The notes under the pieces are model-generated. The model worked only from the letters and a program-made list of their open reading frames with translations. It was not told the origin of the DNA and made no database searches. Positions 1 through 9,405 of a stretch of DNA of 32,313 bases are shown here, piece after piece; within the stretch, counting starts at the first letter, position 1; each line of letters opens with the position of its first letter. The position numbers and the translations under genes were made by a program. Source of the DNA: DASSWG01 sp041689995 (GTDB lineage Bacteria; Bacteroidota; Bacteroidia; Flavobacteriales; Flavobacteriaceae); contig JBDNFD010000038.1 of NCBI GenBank assembly GCA_041689995.1, forward strand, positions 1-32,313, in the 5' to 3' direction.

Positions 1-45
1 ACTATTAATATTCCCGAAGAAATCGAAAATGAGATACCTGAATAA
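1..45 (+). CDS. C-terminal tail of upstream gene, probably JetB-like
   Basis: Frame 1 is open from the window edge to a TAA at 43-45 and encodes an acidic 14-residue tail rich in Glu, Ile and Pro. The next gene starts inside it at ATG 29, a 17-bp overlap, so the two are very likely translationally coupled. In Wadjet operons the order is jetA-jetB-jetC-jetD, so the gene just before jetC would be the kleisin-associated subunit JetB. That identity rests only on gene order; too little protein is visible to recognise a family. Confidence 0.55.
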   Translation, partial: TINIPEEIENEIPE

Positions 46-3000
46 AATAGTTTTTATCAATAGTTCATCGGTAAAATATGCCGAAATGGAATTAGATGGA
101 AATGTCCATTTAATTGGTACGCAAGGTGTTGGAAAAAGTACGCTACTTCGAGCTATATTGTTTTTTTACAATGCCAACAAAACTAAGCTCGGAATTCCAA
201 GAGAAAAAAAAGGATTTGATGAGTATTATTTTGAATATCAGAACTCATATATTATTTATGAAATAATAAAAGACAATGTTCCTTTCTGTGTATTGGCCTA
301 CAAAGTAAATGGAAAAGTTGCTTTCAGATTTTTCAACTCTGGATACAAAAAAGAAACTTTCGTCGATGCCAACAATAGAGCTTTCGAAAGTTGGGATAAA
401 ATTCGAAATGCTTTTGGAAAAGAAATTCATTACACCTCTTTGATTTCGAGTTATGAAGATTTTCGGAGAATAATTTATGGAGACAACAAAGGCCTAAAAG
501 CCGATTTTAGGAAATATGCTTTAATTGAAAGTAAGCAATACCAAAACATACCCAGAACAATACAAAACGTATTTCTAAATTCCAATTTAGAAGCAAAATT
601 CATTAAGGACACCATTATAAACTCTTTAAGTGAAGATGAATTTACTATAGATATAGAAAACTATTCAAAAAGCCATTTAAGGGATTTTGAAACCCAAATA
701 AACGACATTAAAATATGGTTTAAGAAAAATAAAAAAGGTAAAATAATTGTCCGGAACCAAGCTGACAAGGTTATTGACAGTTACCGAATTTTCAATTATC
801 TAAAACGAGAGAAAAAAGAGTTAGCCCACAATTTAGGTTATAGGATGGATTTTATAGAAAGAGAAAAACCATTGTTATCATCAAATTTTTCTCAGGAAGA
901 CAACGTCCTAACTTTACTTTATAAAAAGAAAGAAAATCTAAAAAATCTTCATTTAAAAAGAGAGCAAAAAATAATTTCAGATATTGATTATCTCAAGAAG
1001 GAATTAGCGAAGGCAATTGAAAAACAAACGGAATACGAAAATCAAAACATTATTGATTTAATTCAGAAAGTTTCTCAAAAAAACACTTTAATTGGAGAAC
1101 AGAAAACTTTAGAAGCCGAAGAAAATCTTCTCAAATCGGCATTTGGGCAAATCAGTCAAAAATATGAAGCGTTAATTAAACAAGTTGAAATTCAAAAGCA
1201 GGAATTTGCAAATACTCAAACCGCGGAAATCAATAACATTAAGAGTGACTTTGGTGATAACAAAGCTTCAATTATCGAAACATATCAAAACCTGATAATT
1301 CAAATTAAAGAAGACAATAAAGAAGATAAAGTAAAAGCTTTCAATGAATTGGATGTTATTATAGACGAAGAAAATCGCATTAAAAGAAACAAATCAGAAT
1401 TAAAACACCAAACCCTTTTTACTGCCGAAATAGAGAAATGTCGGGAAGACAAGAAAGTGTTTGACAATAACATTTCAAGCTCAAAAAGCATCATTCTTAA
1501 CGCAACAAATCAGACAACAACAACTCGTAAAGAGTGGGAGCTGGAAACAACAGAAGTTGAAAGAGTTAGTGACATTTCTGTTGAAAATGAAAAAGACAAG
1601 CGTCAAAAATTTGTTGATAAAATTCAGTCTATTGAAAACAAAATTCAACAAAGTAAATCCTCTCTTTATGGTTGGTTAAATGACACAATTCCCAACTGGG
1701 AAAACACCATCGGAAAAGTTGTTGACGAAGACAATGTGCTATTCAACTCAGACCTAAATCCAAAGTTAATTGATGGCAAAGCCACTACTCTTTTTGGAGT
1801 GGAATTGAATTTGAATACTATCGAAAGTCGCGTTAAAACAGTAAAAGAATATCATCTAGAAATTGAGGAATACAAAAACAGCATTACCAACATTGAAAAA
1901 ACAATCAGGGAACTTAATGAAGATAAAGATGCCAGCTTGCAAAAGCTTAAAATCAAGTTCAAGAAAAAATTGAATAAATTTAAGGAAGCTATTGCAGAAA
2001 ATGAATATACAATAATTCAAAATAAAGAAAAGTTAAAGAAAAACAAAGTAGAATTGGACGAATGGATTTCAAAAGCCAAATTGGAAAAGGACACTATTTC
2101 ACAAAAGCTGGAAAATGAATTGGGTGAAATTGCTTCCAATAAACTAAAGGCTCAGGATAATCTTGAAAACATCAAAAAAGGAATCAAGCGGAAAATAACT
2201 TTAAAAGAAACTGAGAGAACAAAAGAAATAACAACTTCAGAAAATATAATGAACGTGAAGGTTGCTGAAATAAACAACTCTATTTCTGACAATAAAAAAC
2301 AATCTGACGACCGCATTATCGAGCTAAAAAAAGAGCAAATATCAGAACTCGATAACAAAGGTGCTGATACAAAAAGACTTAATATTATTGATGTTAGATT
2401 AGCTGAAATTGAAAAATCTTTGGATTTTATTACTGACAACGAACGTACGGTTTTCGAATATGAAAAGGATAAAAGAGAGCTTTTTGATAAAGTTCCTGAA
2501 ATGAAAGCGGACAAAGTAAGTTTAGAAAAAAAGCAAATTGCTATAGTCGATGAACATAAAATTGAAATAAAGAATTTAGGCAAGAAATATTTTGGTCAAA
2601 AAGTGGTCGTTGATAACATTCAATTAAAAATAACCGAGTTTGAAGCGGATGAAAATAAGTTTATAGAGTTTCAAAAATCTGAAACTTTTGCTAGTGTTCA
2701 AGTTTACTTCTCTGACGCAATTAAAGATGACAAAGACCCAAAAACTGCCATTTCAATTATATCAGAAATAAACGATAAGCATTACAAAGGAATTGAAACA
2801 TTCAAAGATTTACAACAAGCTACAAATACCTTTAATGGCAACTTTAACGAAAATAATATCTTTAGCTTTAAGGTGAAACTAAATGATGATATTGACTTTT
2901 TAAACTTTGCTTCCGACCTCAAAGAATTTATTGAAGAAGACAAAATAAATGAATTTGAAAAACGAGTTAATGACCGCTTTGCAAATATTATCAGGTTAAT

Positions 3001-3727
3001 AGGTCGAGAAACCACAGAACTTAATTCTAAGAAAGGAGATATTGAAAAAATTATCAAAAAAATCAATGATGATTTTGTAAGCAAGAACTTTGTGGAAGCC
3101 ATTAAAGAAATGGAGATGCGAACCTTGGAAAGTTCCAATCCAATAGTCAAATTGTTAATTAAGATTCAGGAATTCAATGATGAAAATAGCTTGGTTTTAG
3201 GCGAGACAAATTTATTCACTTCCCCAGAAAGCAACTTGAAAAATTCAAAAGCTGTAGATTTATTAAAAGAATTGGTAAAAGCCATCGAAAAGTATAAAAA
3301 CTCAACACTCACACTATCAGAATCTTTTGATTTACAATTTAGAATTGTAGAAAACGACAATGATTCTGGTTGGGTAGAAAAGCTTTCAAATGTCGGTAGC
3401 GAAGGAACAGATGTCTTGGTAAAAGCAATGATAAATATTCTGCTTCTCAATGTTTTTAAAGATAGTGCTTCAAAGAAATTCAAGGATTTTAAATTACACT
3501 GTATGATGGATGAAATCGGAAGGCTTCACCCTAACAATGTTAGAGGTATTTTAAGTTTTGCCAACGAAAGAAACATCTTATTAATTAATGGGTCGCCAAC
3601 AAGTCAAAATGCCACAGACTATAAATACACGTATAAACTAGCGAAAGAGCAATCCAAAACGGATTCTAAAAAATATATCACTAAAATTAATCGATTGATA
3701 AAGGTAAACGCCAAAGCTTTAAATTAA
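29..3727 (+). CDS. jetC: SMC-like ATPase, Wadjet JetC / MksB family
   Basis: A 1232-aa protein with the layout of an SMC ATPase. A Walker A loop (GTQGVGKST) lies at residues 30-38. Very long Lys/Glu/Ile-rich coiled coils occupy roughly 240-950. The C-terminal half-site has an ABC-signature-like SNVGSEG near 1120 and a Walker B strand ending MMDE near 1159-1162 (D1161, E1162). In Wadjet, JetC dimerises and uses ATP to extrude DNA loops, with JetA (kleisin) and JetB, so that JetD can cut small circular plasmids. The next gene encodes a Toprim protein and the previous one overlaps the start, as in jetABCD operons. The start at 29 is the first ATG and places the P-loop at the usual distance. I cannot assign a Wadjet type because jetA and jetB lie outside. 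By eye the gene is more AT-rich than the cluster that follows, consistent with acquisition by transfer. The alternative is another SMC-like anti-mobile-element ATPase. Confidence 0.8.
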   Translation: MRYLNKIVFINSSSVKYAEMELDGNVHLIGTQGVGKSTLLRAILFFYNANKTKLGIPREKKGFDEYYFEYQNSYIIYEIIKDNVPFCVLAYKVNGKVAFRFFNSGYKKETFVDANNRAFESWDKIRNAFGKEIHYTSLISSYEDFRRIIYGDNKGLKADFRKYALIESKQYQNIPRTIQNVFLNSNLEAKFIKDTIINSLSEDEFTIDIENYSKSHLRDFETQINDIKIWFKKNKKGKIIVRNQADKVIDSYRIFNYLKREKKELAHNLGYRMDFIEREKPLLSSNFSQEDNVLTLLYKKKENLKNLHLKREQKIISDIDYLKKELAKAIEKQTEYENQNIIDLIQKVSQKNTLIGEQKTLEAEENLLKSAFGQISQKYEALIKQVEIQKQEFANTQTAEINNIKSDFGDNKASIIETYQNLIIQIKEDNKEDKVKAFNELDVIIDEENRIKRNKSELKHQTLFTAEIEKCREDKKVFDNNISSSKSIILNATNQTTTTRKEWELETTEVERVSDISVENEKDKRQKFVDKIQSIENKIQQSKSSLYGWLNDTIPNWENTIGKVVDEDNVLFNSDLNPKLIDGKATTLFGVELNLNTIESRVKTVKEYHLEIEEYKNSITNIEKTIRELNEDKDASLQKLKIKFKKKLNKFKEAIAENEYTIIQNKEKLKKNKVELDEWISKAKLEKDTISQKLENELGEIASNKLKAQDNLENIKKGIKRKITLKETERTKEITTSENIMNVKVAEINNSISDNKKQSDDRIIELKKEQISELDNKGADTKRLNIIDVRLAEIEKSLDFITDNERTVFEYEKDKRELFDKVPEMKADKVSLEKKQIAIVDEHKIEIKNLGKKYFGQKVVVDNIQLKITEFEADENKFIEFQKSETFASVQVYFSDAIKDDKDPKTAISIISEINDKHYKGIETFKDLQQATNTFNGNFNENNIFSFKVKLNDDIDFLNFASDLKEFIEEDKINEFEKRVNDRFANIIRLIGRETTELNSKKGDIEKIIKKINDDFVSKNFVEAIKEMEMRTLESSNPIVKLLIKIQEFNDENSLVLGETNLFTSPESNLKNSKAVDLLKELVKAIEKYKNSTLTLSESFDLQFRIVENDNDSGWVEKLSNVGSEGTDVLVKAMINILLLNVFKDSASKKFKDFKLHCMMDEIGRLHPNNVRGILSFANERNILLINGSPTSQNATDYKYTYKLAKEQSKTDSKKYITKINRLIKVNAKALN

Positions 3728-4590
3728 TGAAATTGACTTTAAAAATAGCAAAGGTATTGGTTCGACTAATTAACGGGGAATCTATTCCCGCAAGTTCTGC
3801 TAGAGGCAAATTAATTGATGACTTAGTGCTTGAGAATATAATATTTAGAAAAGGAAAGCACAGAAAATCCCTGGAGCTTTTAAGCGAAAATGATTTACAC
3901 CTCTATTTAGCAAATCAATTACAAATTAATGATTTGTACAATTACATTTCGGCTTTAGAAAATGAGAATTCAAGTCGTGCAGATTTTGTTAAAATAACGA
4001 GTGATTCTAAAAATTCAAAAGAGAGAGCCTTTAAAGGGTTTTTAGTAAACTGCTACAATCCAATTATCGCTGAATTAAAAAATCAAACTGTGACCATCAA
4101 CCCAGCAATGGGTAGCTTTATCTTCATTTATGATTATGAAACTTTCAAAATACCTAAAGACGTAACAGTCATAGGAGTAGAAAATGCTAAAAATTTCAGT
4201 CAGATTCAAGAACAGAAATACTTGTTTGAAGGAATAAACCCTTTATTTATATCGCGTTATCCACAAAATCAAAATAAAGATTTCATAAAGTGGATAAAAT
4301 CTATTCCGAACAACTATCTGCATTTTGGAGATTTTGATATTGCCGGAATCGGTATTTATTTGAATGAATACAAAAAGTATTTGCTACAGAAAGCAACATT
4401 TTTTATACCCGAAAATATTAAAAGTGTCTTAATAGAAAATGGAAATAGAGAAAGGTTCAATAAACAAAAACCCAATTTTAAAATAGCCAATATACAGGAA
4501 TCGAAAATCCTAGACTTAATTGAAATGATTAATATCGAAAAAAAAGGTTTAGACCAAGAATATTATATTGATACCGATAACCGACATTAA
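3727..4590 (+). CDS. jetD: Toprim-domain nuclease, Wadjet JetD-like
   Basis: A 287-aa protein whose ATG overlaps the jetC stop by one base (TAATG), implying reinitiation and fixed stoichiometry. The N-terminal ~90 residues look like a winged-helix DNA-binding segment. The C-terminal half carries a Toprim fold: a Glu on a beta strand (VIGVENAKNF, E152) and a DxD motif followed by a glycine-rich turn (HFGDFDIAGIGIY, D202 and D204). Wadjet JetD is a topoisomerase VI A/Spo11-related nuclease that cleaves plasmid DNA once the JetABC motor has stalled; E and DxD would bind the metal ions. It is clearly shorter than typical JetD proteins of about 390 aa, so it may lack part of the N-terminal arm or represent a divergent subtype. 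The motifs are visible in the sequence; the biological role is inferred from them and from the SMC partner. Confidence 0.75.
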   Translation: MKLTLKIAKVLVRLINGESIPASSARGKLIDDLVLENIIFRKGKHRKSLELLSENDLHLYLANQLQINDLYNYISALENENSSRADFVKITSDSKNSKERAFKGFLVNCYNPIIAELKNQTVTINPAMGSFIFIYDYETFKIPKDVTVIGVENAKNFSQIQEQKYLFEGINPLFISRYPQNQNKDFIKWIKSIPNNYLHFGDFDIAGIGIYLNEYKKYLLQKATFFIPENIKSVLIENGNRERFNKQKPNFKIANIQESKILDLIEMINIEKKGLDQEYYIDTDNRH

Positions 4591-4767
4591 AAGTTTACAG
4601 TTATACCATCCAAATTATAAAAAAGCATGTCTTTACGGCACTATCAAGCCTATGGTAAAGACCCAACGCACGGCACTTATAACCCCTTGCATAACCCCAT
4701 AATTTTATCGAATACAAACCCAATTCACGCGGCTTTGATTGACTTTTATTTTTAGCCAGGCTATTTT
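4591..4767. other. Intergenic stretch at the edge of the Wadjet-like module
   Basis: No gene is visible here. The stretch holds an 8-bp stem (GTCTTTAC at 4629-4636 with GTAAAGAC at 4655-4662), a direct repeat of ACGGCAC plus TAT (4635-4644 and 4670-4680), and two copies of ATAACCCC (4679-4686 and 4691-4698). A short hairpin TAGC-CAG-GCTA at 4753-4763 followed by six T could weakly terminate jetD transcription. The flanking genes converge on this stretch. It is a plausible boundary between an acquired module and the resident chromosome, but no target-site duplication can be shown because the left edge is outside the window. Confidence 0.4.
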
Positions 4768-5313
4768 TTATTGCCCAAATTCGCCTTTAAATGCGGCCTG
4801 ATATTCTTGCCAAGCTTCGGCTGTTGTCAATTTTTTATAATCATCGCTCGCAATCATCTTAAGATAAATTTCCAACTCCTGTGGTTTTCTATAACCAACC
4901 ACCGGCGCGATCACATCAGAATTTTCATCAAAAAAAACGACGGTTGGATAGCCCGAAACTTTTAGAGCATGCGCCAAAAGATGTTGGCTATTTCGTCCTT
5001 TTCTATTCGCATCGTAGTTTGGATTGGTATATACGAAATCTTGGTATTCTATTTCTTCCGTTCCCTCGGCATTGAATTTGACGGCGTAAAAATTTTCATT
5101 TACAAATTTTACAACGTCTTTGTTTTGAAACGTATTTTTATCCATTAATTTACAAGGTCCGCACCAATCGGTATAAACGTCCATTATTATTTTTTTGGGA
5201 TTTTCCTTTTGTGCGGCAAGTGCTTCGGTCATGCTCATCCACCTAATTTTTTGGGCGTTTCCTGTGACCGCTATGAAAAATACCATAATAATTGCTGCAA
5301 CTACTCTCTTCAT
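4768..5313 (-). CDS. Secreted thioredoxin-family protein
   Basis: A 181-aa protein with an N-terminal signal peptide (hydrophobic residues 4-18, then GNAQ) and a thioredoxin domain. The active site WCGPC has C51 and C54, and the cis-proline loop SGYPTVVFF has P123. It probably acts in the periplasm as a disulfide oxidoreductase or reductant, not as the cytosolic thioredoxin, because of the signal peptide. It is the last gene of the minus-strand series, 52 bp after the POT transporter gene, and may be co-transcribed with it. The spacing between CGPC and the cis-Pro is somewhat long, with a Tyr/Asn/Arg-rich insertion at about 90-110, as in the thioredoxin_7/DUF255-like group of Bacteroidota. 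The substrate is unknown. Confidence 0.85.
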   Translation of the reverse strand: MKRVVAAIIMVFFIAVTGNAQKIRWMSMTEALAAQKENPKKIIMDVYTDWCGPCKLMDKNTFQNKDVVKFVNENFYAVKFNAEGTEEIEYQDFVYTNPNYDANRKGRNSQHLLAHALKVSGYPTVVFFDENSDVIAPVVGYRKPQELEIYLKMIASDDYKKLTTAEAWQEYQAAFKGEFGQ

Positions 5314-5365
5314 TTTATTGTTTTTTTGAGATGATCATTCAAGAATCGTTCCGAAAACTTTTTCC

Positions 5366-7450
5366 TCAACGAATGCCGTGCATCAGTTTTTTCATCAACG
5401 GGTTCAGCAATATCGCAATTACCCCCAACCCAACAGGAACCAATGTAAATATCAGAAAGAAGGTGGTCATACTATATTGTTCTGTAATGGCATCAATTTT
5501 GCCACCCATGGTTCCAGCGATTTTATTTCCGATGGCAATCGCAATATACCAAACTCCAAACATCATGGCGATCATTCGACCGGGCACCAGTTTACTGATA
5601 TAGGAAAGCGAAACGGGCGACAAGCATAATTCTCCCAATGTATGGAAAAGGAATGCCAATATCAACCAAAGCATGCTTACCGAAGCAACTTTCGCACCCT
5701 GATCAATTCCCAAGGAACCAAAGGCGAGCGCCGAAAAGCCCACTCCGAGCAAGATTAATCCCAAACCGTATTTTACCGCGCCACTTGGATTGTATTTACT
5801 TTCCCACCATTTGGAAAACAAAGGGGCGAACACGATGATAAAAAGCGAATTCAAAATAAGGAACCAGGTTGCCGGAACTTCAATTTCATTTTCTTTGATT
5901 TTAACAATACTTGCGGGTACAATGGTGCTTTCTTCATTTTCTTGGAAAGACGTTCTTAGACTATTTACGTTCTCTTGGTCCAAAAGAATGAATTTCCCGT
6001 GTTTATCCACATCCAGAATGGACACTTGGTCGCCTACATGCAAATCTACCGGTTCAATTATGGTCACTTGTTGTGGCACAACTTTAGCATTCCCTGAAAC
6101 CGTTGTTGATTCCGTGATCGCTTCATAATTATAAATGGGTTCATTGTCTTCGTTCATTTGCGGATTTCCGTTTTCATCTAAAGCGGTTGTTTGAATACTG
6201 TTATAACTCATAACAAAAGCTCCAGAATTCACATCTCTCTGTATCATCCAAATCGCGATGCACCAAATTAAAAGGAAACTAAAACCAAGAATCAGGTTGG
6301 AAACCAAGTAATTTTTATAAGTTTTTCTGAAAAGCATGGACAAAACCCAAGTAATTATTGCGATAGGAACAATAGTTATCAGGATATTTACAACTAAAAA
6401 TAAGGTGGACCAATTCCCTGACATGATCCTATTGGTATAATCTTTTGCGAAAATAGTCATCGAACCGCCGGCTTGTTCAAATGAAGCCCAGAAACAAACG
6501 GTGAATACCGCGAACAGTACAATGGCTATCATTCTATCTCTTAGAACAGCGGGATATCTCATAATTCGGGAAATAAGCAAACCCAAAAACAAAATCAGAC
6601 CTATTAAAATAAACTGATCGGAATAATCGCTTCCACCAAAATCCAGAAGGTTGTAACCTCCTATTTTTGAAACCGGATCATTAATGATCCATATCAAGCC
6701 GATGAGGGTTACCAAAGCAATAAGCACCTTATCGAAAAGTGTGAAATGATTTAAACGATCGCCTTTAAATTCCAATACTTCTTCTTCGGAGTCAGCTGTT
6801 TCCGTAAGTGGTTTTTTACCAACTTCCCCAAAAATATTTTGGGCAAAATAGAATTGAAGCATTCCCAAAAACATAAAAACACCGGCCAAACCAAAGCCAT
6901 AGCTCCATCCAACTTTCTCGCCTAAATATCCGCACAACAAAATTCCTAGAAAAGCCCCGGCATTCACGCCCATATAAAAGATGGTATATGCTCCGTCCTT
7001 TTTTTCGGGATAACGCTCATAAAGTTTAGAAATAATGGAAGTGATATTTGGTTTAAAAAAACCATTTCCCACAATCAAAAATCCGATTCCAAGATATAAG
7101 AAGAAATGTGCAAATTCCAATGCAAGCGAAAGATGCCCTAATGTCATCACAAATGCACCAATTACAACGGCCCTTCTATATCCGATGAATTTATCGGCAA
7201 TATAGCCACCCAAAATGGGCGTTAAATAAACCAAGGCCGTATAAGTACCGTACAATGCCAGTGCATCTTCCCGCGGCCAATCCCATCCTCCAAGCCCAAA
7301 AGCGCTTACGAGAAACAATACCAAAAGTGCACGCATTCCATAATAAGAGAAACGCTCCCACATTTCGGTAAAAAACAATACAAAAAGCCCTGCTGGATGG
7401 CCTAAAACAGTGGTATTGAAAAAATTATCAGTGTCCTTGATTGATGCCAT
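5366..7450 (-). CDS. POT-family proton-coupled peptide transporter (first copy)
   Basis: A 694-aa multi-spanning membrane protein of the POT/PTR2 family, which imports di- and tripeptides with protons. Diagnostic motifs are ExxERFSYYG on the first helix (E29, E32, R33) and the PTR2 signature FYMGVNAGAFLG near 155-165; FWASFEQAGG lies in the middle of the protein. It is longer than the usual ~500 aa because of a hydrophilic insertion at about 410-530 between membrane helices, rich in Asp, Glu, Asn and Val. It starts two bases after the stop of the neighbouring POT gene, so the two are surely co-transcribed. Together with the DPP IV gene upstream it suggests dipeptide uptake. The exact substrate range cannot be read from sequence. 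Confidence 0.92.
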   Translation of the reverse strand: MASIKDTDNFFNTTVLGHPAGLFVLFFTEMWERFSYYGMRALLVLFLVSAFGLGGWDWPREDALALYGTYTALVYLTPILGGYIADKFIGYRRAVVIGAFVMTLGHLSLALEFAHFFLYLGIGFLIVGNGFFKPNITSIISKLYERYPEKKDGAYTIFYMGVNAGAFLGILLCGYLGEKVGWSYGFGLAGVFMFLGMLQFYFAQNIFGEVGKKPLTETADSEEEVLEFKGDRLNHFTLFDKVLIALVTLIGLIWIINDPVSKIGGYNLLDFGGSDYSDQFILIGLILFLGLLISRIMRYPAVLRDRMIAIVLFAVFTVCFWASFEQAGGSMTIFAKDYTNRIMSGNWSTLFLVVNILITIVPIAIITWVLSMLFRKTYKNYLVSNLILGFSFLLIWCIAIWMIQRDVNSGAFVMSYNSIQTTALDENGNPQMNEDNEPIYNYEAITESTTVSGNAKVVPQQVTIIEPVDLHVGDQVSILDVDKHGKFILLDQENVNSLRTSFQENEESTIVPASIVKIKENEIEVPATWFLILNSLFIIVFAPLFSKWWESKYNPSGAVKYGLGLILLGVGFSALAFGSLGIDQGAKVASVSMLWLILAFLFHTLGELCLSPVSLSYISKLVPGRMIAMMFGVWYIAIAIGNKIAGTMGGKIDAITEQYSMTTFFLIFTLVPVGLGVIAILLNPLMKKLMHGIR

Positions 7451-7452
7451 TT

Positions 7453-9381
7453 TTAGTTCGTTTTATTAGGATTATCAAAATTTTCTTCTCCTAGTTCATA
7501 ACCTTCTTGTTCGGATATATTACGTTCAGAATCTTCTACCCCGTGGGTCAATCGATTTAACGGTTTCAAAAGTAAAATAATCAATAACCCAAAAATAGCT
7601 GTAAAAATGGTTATTCCCACAAAAGTCCTAAATTCCAATTTGGATTGCACCTCATCGATAATAAAAACACCTCCATAATTCAGGTTATTGCCAGTGATGG
7701 CTTCTGTGGCATCATCGTTTTTAGAAAATTGAAAAGTCGCTGTATAAGGATTTTCCTTGGAAACATTGTTTTCTTTCAAAATATCCATGATCTCCTGCTC
7801 ATGTTCCGTATTCTTAAAGGCTATTAAATCCAGAAAGGGTTTTCCGGTAGCGGCGTCAACAGCCATAAATTTGCCATTAACAGGATATAATTTTGTTTCA
7901 ATCTTAAAATCGGAGCCTTTCTCGAAAGTTTTTTCTGCCGGATCCAAATAGGGTCTAATTTCATTTGGTGTCGCCACTACTTCGATTTTCGTGGGTTCTC
8001 CTTGCGAAAATTCACCAACAATTCCAGCAACTTTGTTTCCCAAACCAGTGGCGGCAAAGTACAGCCCCATCATAATCGAAGCATATTTTACTGGTGATAA
8101 TTTGGTGACAAATGACAATGCCACCGGCGACGAACTCAATTCACCGATGGTATGGAAAAGATAGGCCAACACCAACCAATACATTGCAGAAGCGCCACTG
8201 TTCTGATATTGATTGGAAGCAAAAGCCATAAAAACAAATCCGATCCCCATTATAATAATTCCGGAAGCCATTTTAAATAGTGAAGATGCCTCCTTTCCCT
8301 TCAATTTTCTGGATGCCCAGAAATTGGCAACCAATACCCCAAAAATTATAATAAATGCCGCGTTCAAAGATTGGAACCAAGTCGCAGGAACAACGAAATC
8401 GAGGAATTCAATCATCCGATCTGTTTTGTCTTTGGCATAAATGTTCATTAGTCCGCCAGCCTGCTCAAACGCGCCCCAAAATACAATGGTCATCATAAAA
8501 GAAATCAAAATGACCACGTAACGATCTTTCATTATTTTACTGGTCAAATCTTTGTAAACCATAAGCATCATCGCCACCACCAAACTCAAAAACAAGAACA
8601 ACAATCCGTATCCCAGATGATGGAACACGGTCCAATAAATAGAGAAAATTGCCAAAGCGGCAGAAATACCCAATTGCAAAGGAGACCTAAATAAATCGCT
8701 GAAAAGATCACCAAAAGACGCCCCCTGAACTTCATCTTCAGAAAGTTTGTTCCCAACATTTGTCAAATAGCGTTGTCCAAAATAAAATGTTAAAAGACCC
8801 AAAAACATTCCGATACCGGCAAGTCCAAAGCCAAAATGCCATCCAATATTCTCCCCGACATATCCTACAATAAGCGCAGAAAGCAATGCTCCGGTATTGA
8901 TCCCAATATAGAAAATGGTAAAACCTTTATCTCTCCGAATATCACCTTCCCTGTACAAGCCACCCACCATGGTCGAAATATTTGCTTTCAGCATGCCAAC
9001 GCCCAGCACAATAAACACCAATCCGGAATAAAAAGCCCACATTGCCTCAATCGCTAAAATCCCATGACCGATGGTCAACAAGACTCCGCCAATCAAAACA
9101 GTTTGTTTTTGGCCCAATAGTTTATCTGCGATGATTCCACCGGGAATACACGTCAAATAAACCAACATCGTGTACCAACCATACAGCATGATCGCCTCGC
9201 CATTCGTCCAGCCTAAACCAGGATTTGAAGCGGTGGTGTGCTCTACCAAATAAAGCACTAAAATGGCACGCATCCCATAATAGGAGAAGCGTTCCCACAT
9301 TTCGGTCAAAAATAAAACAAACAAACCTACGGGATGTCCAAAGAGTTGCTTCTGATGTCGGGGTACTGCTGAATTTGCCAT
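7453..9381 (-). CDS. POT-family proton-coupled peptide transporter (second copy)
   Basis: A 642-aa paralogue of the adjacent transporter. It has the same EMWERFSYYG motif on helix 1, FYIGINTGALLS as PTR2 signature, and FWGAFEQAGG. Its extra hydrophilic segment sits near the C-terminus (about 470-600, before the final membrane helix), not in the middle as in its neighbour, so the two proteins differ mainly in where a soluble domain was added. The gene is 24 bp downstream of the T9SS lipase-like gene and 2 bp upstream of the other POT gene. Known function of the family: H+-driven di/tripeptide import across the inner membrane. Confidence 0.92.
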   Translation of the reverse strand: MANSAVPRHQKQLFGHPVGLFVLFLTEMWERFSYYGMRAILVLYLVEHTTASNPGLGWTNGEAIMLYGWYTMLVYLTCIPGGIIADKLLGQKQTVLIGGVLLTIGHGILAIEAMWAFYSGLVFIVLGVGMLKANISTMVGGLYREGDIRRDKGFTIFYIGINTGALLSALIVGYVGENIGWHFGFGLAGIGMFLGLLTFYFGQRYLTNVGNKLSEDEVQGASFGDLFSDLFRSPLQLGISAALAIFSIYWTVFHHLGYGLLFLFLSLVVAMMLMVYKDLTSKIMKDRYVVILISFMMTIVFWGAFEQAGGLMNIYAKDKTDRMIEFLDFVVPATWFQSLNAAFIIIFGVLVANFWASRKLKGKEASSLFKMASGIIIMGIGFVFMAFASNQYQNSGASAMYWLVLAYLFHTIGELSSSPVALSFVTKLSPVKYASIMMGLYFAATGLGNKVAGIVGEFSQGEPTKIEVVATPNEIRPYLDPAEKTFEKGSDFKIETKLYPVNGKFMAVDAATGKPFLDLIAFKNTEHEQEIMDILKENNVSKENPYTATFQFSKNDDATEAITGNNLNYGGVFIIDEVQSKLEFRTFVGITIFTAIFGLLIILLLKPLNRLTHGVEDSERNISEQEGYELGEENFDNPNKTN

Positions 9382-9405
9382 ATTTTAAATTTGAATTTTT
9401 GATTT

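Noticed and set aside
2152..2583. 143-aa open frame on the minus strand inside jetC
   Set aside because: It is antisense to coiled-coil codons, rich in Ser/Phe/Leu as expected from reversed Lys/Glu codons, and has no family features.
5366..5603. 103-aa plus-strand frame opposite the POT gene end
   Set aside because: It lies antisense to well-conserved POT codons and shows no domain or start signal.
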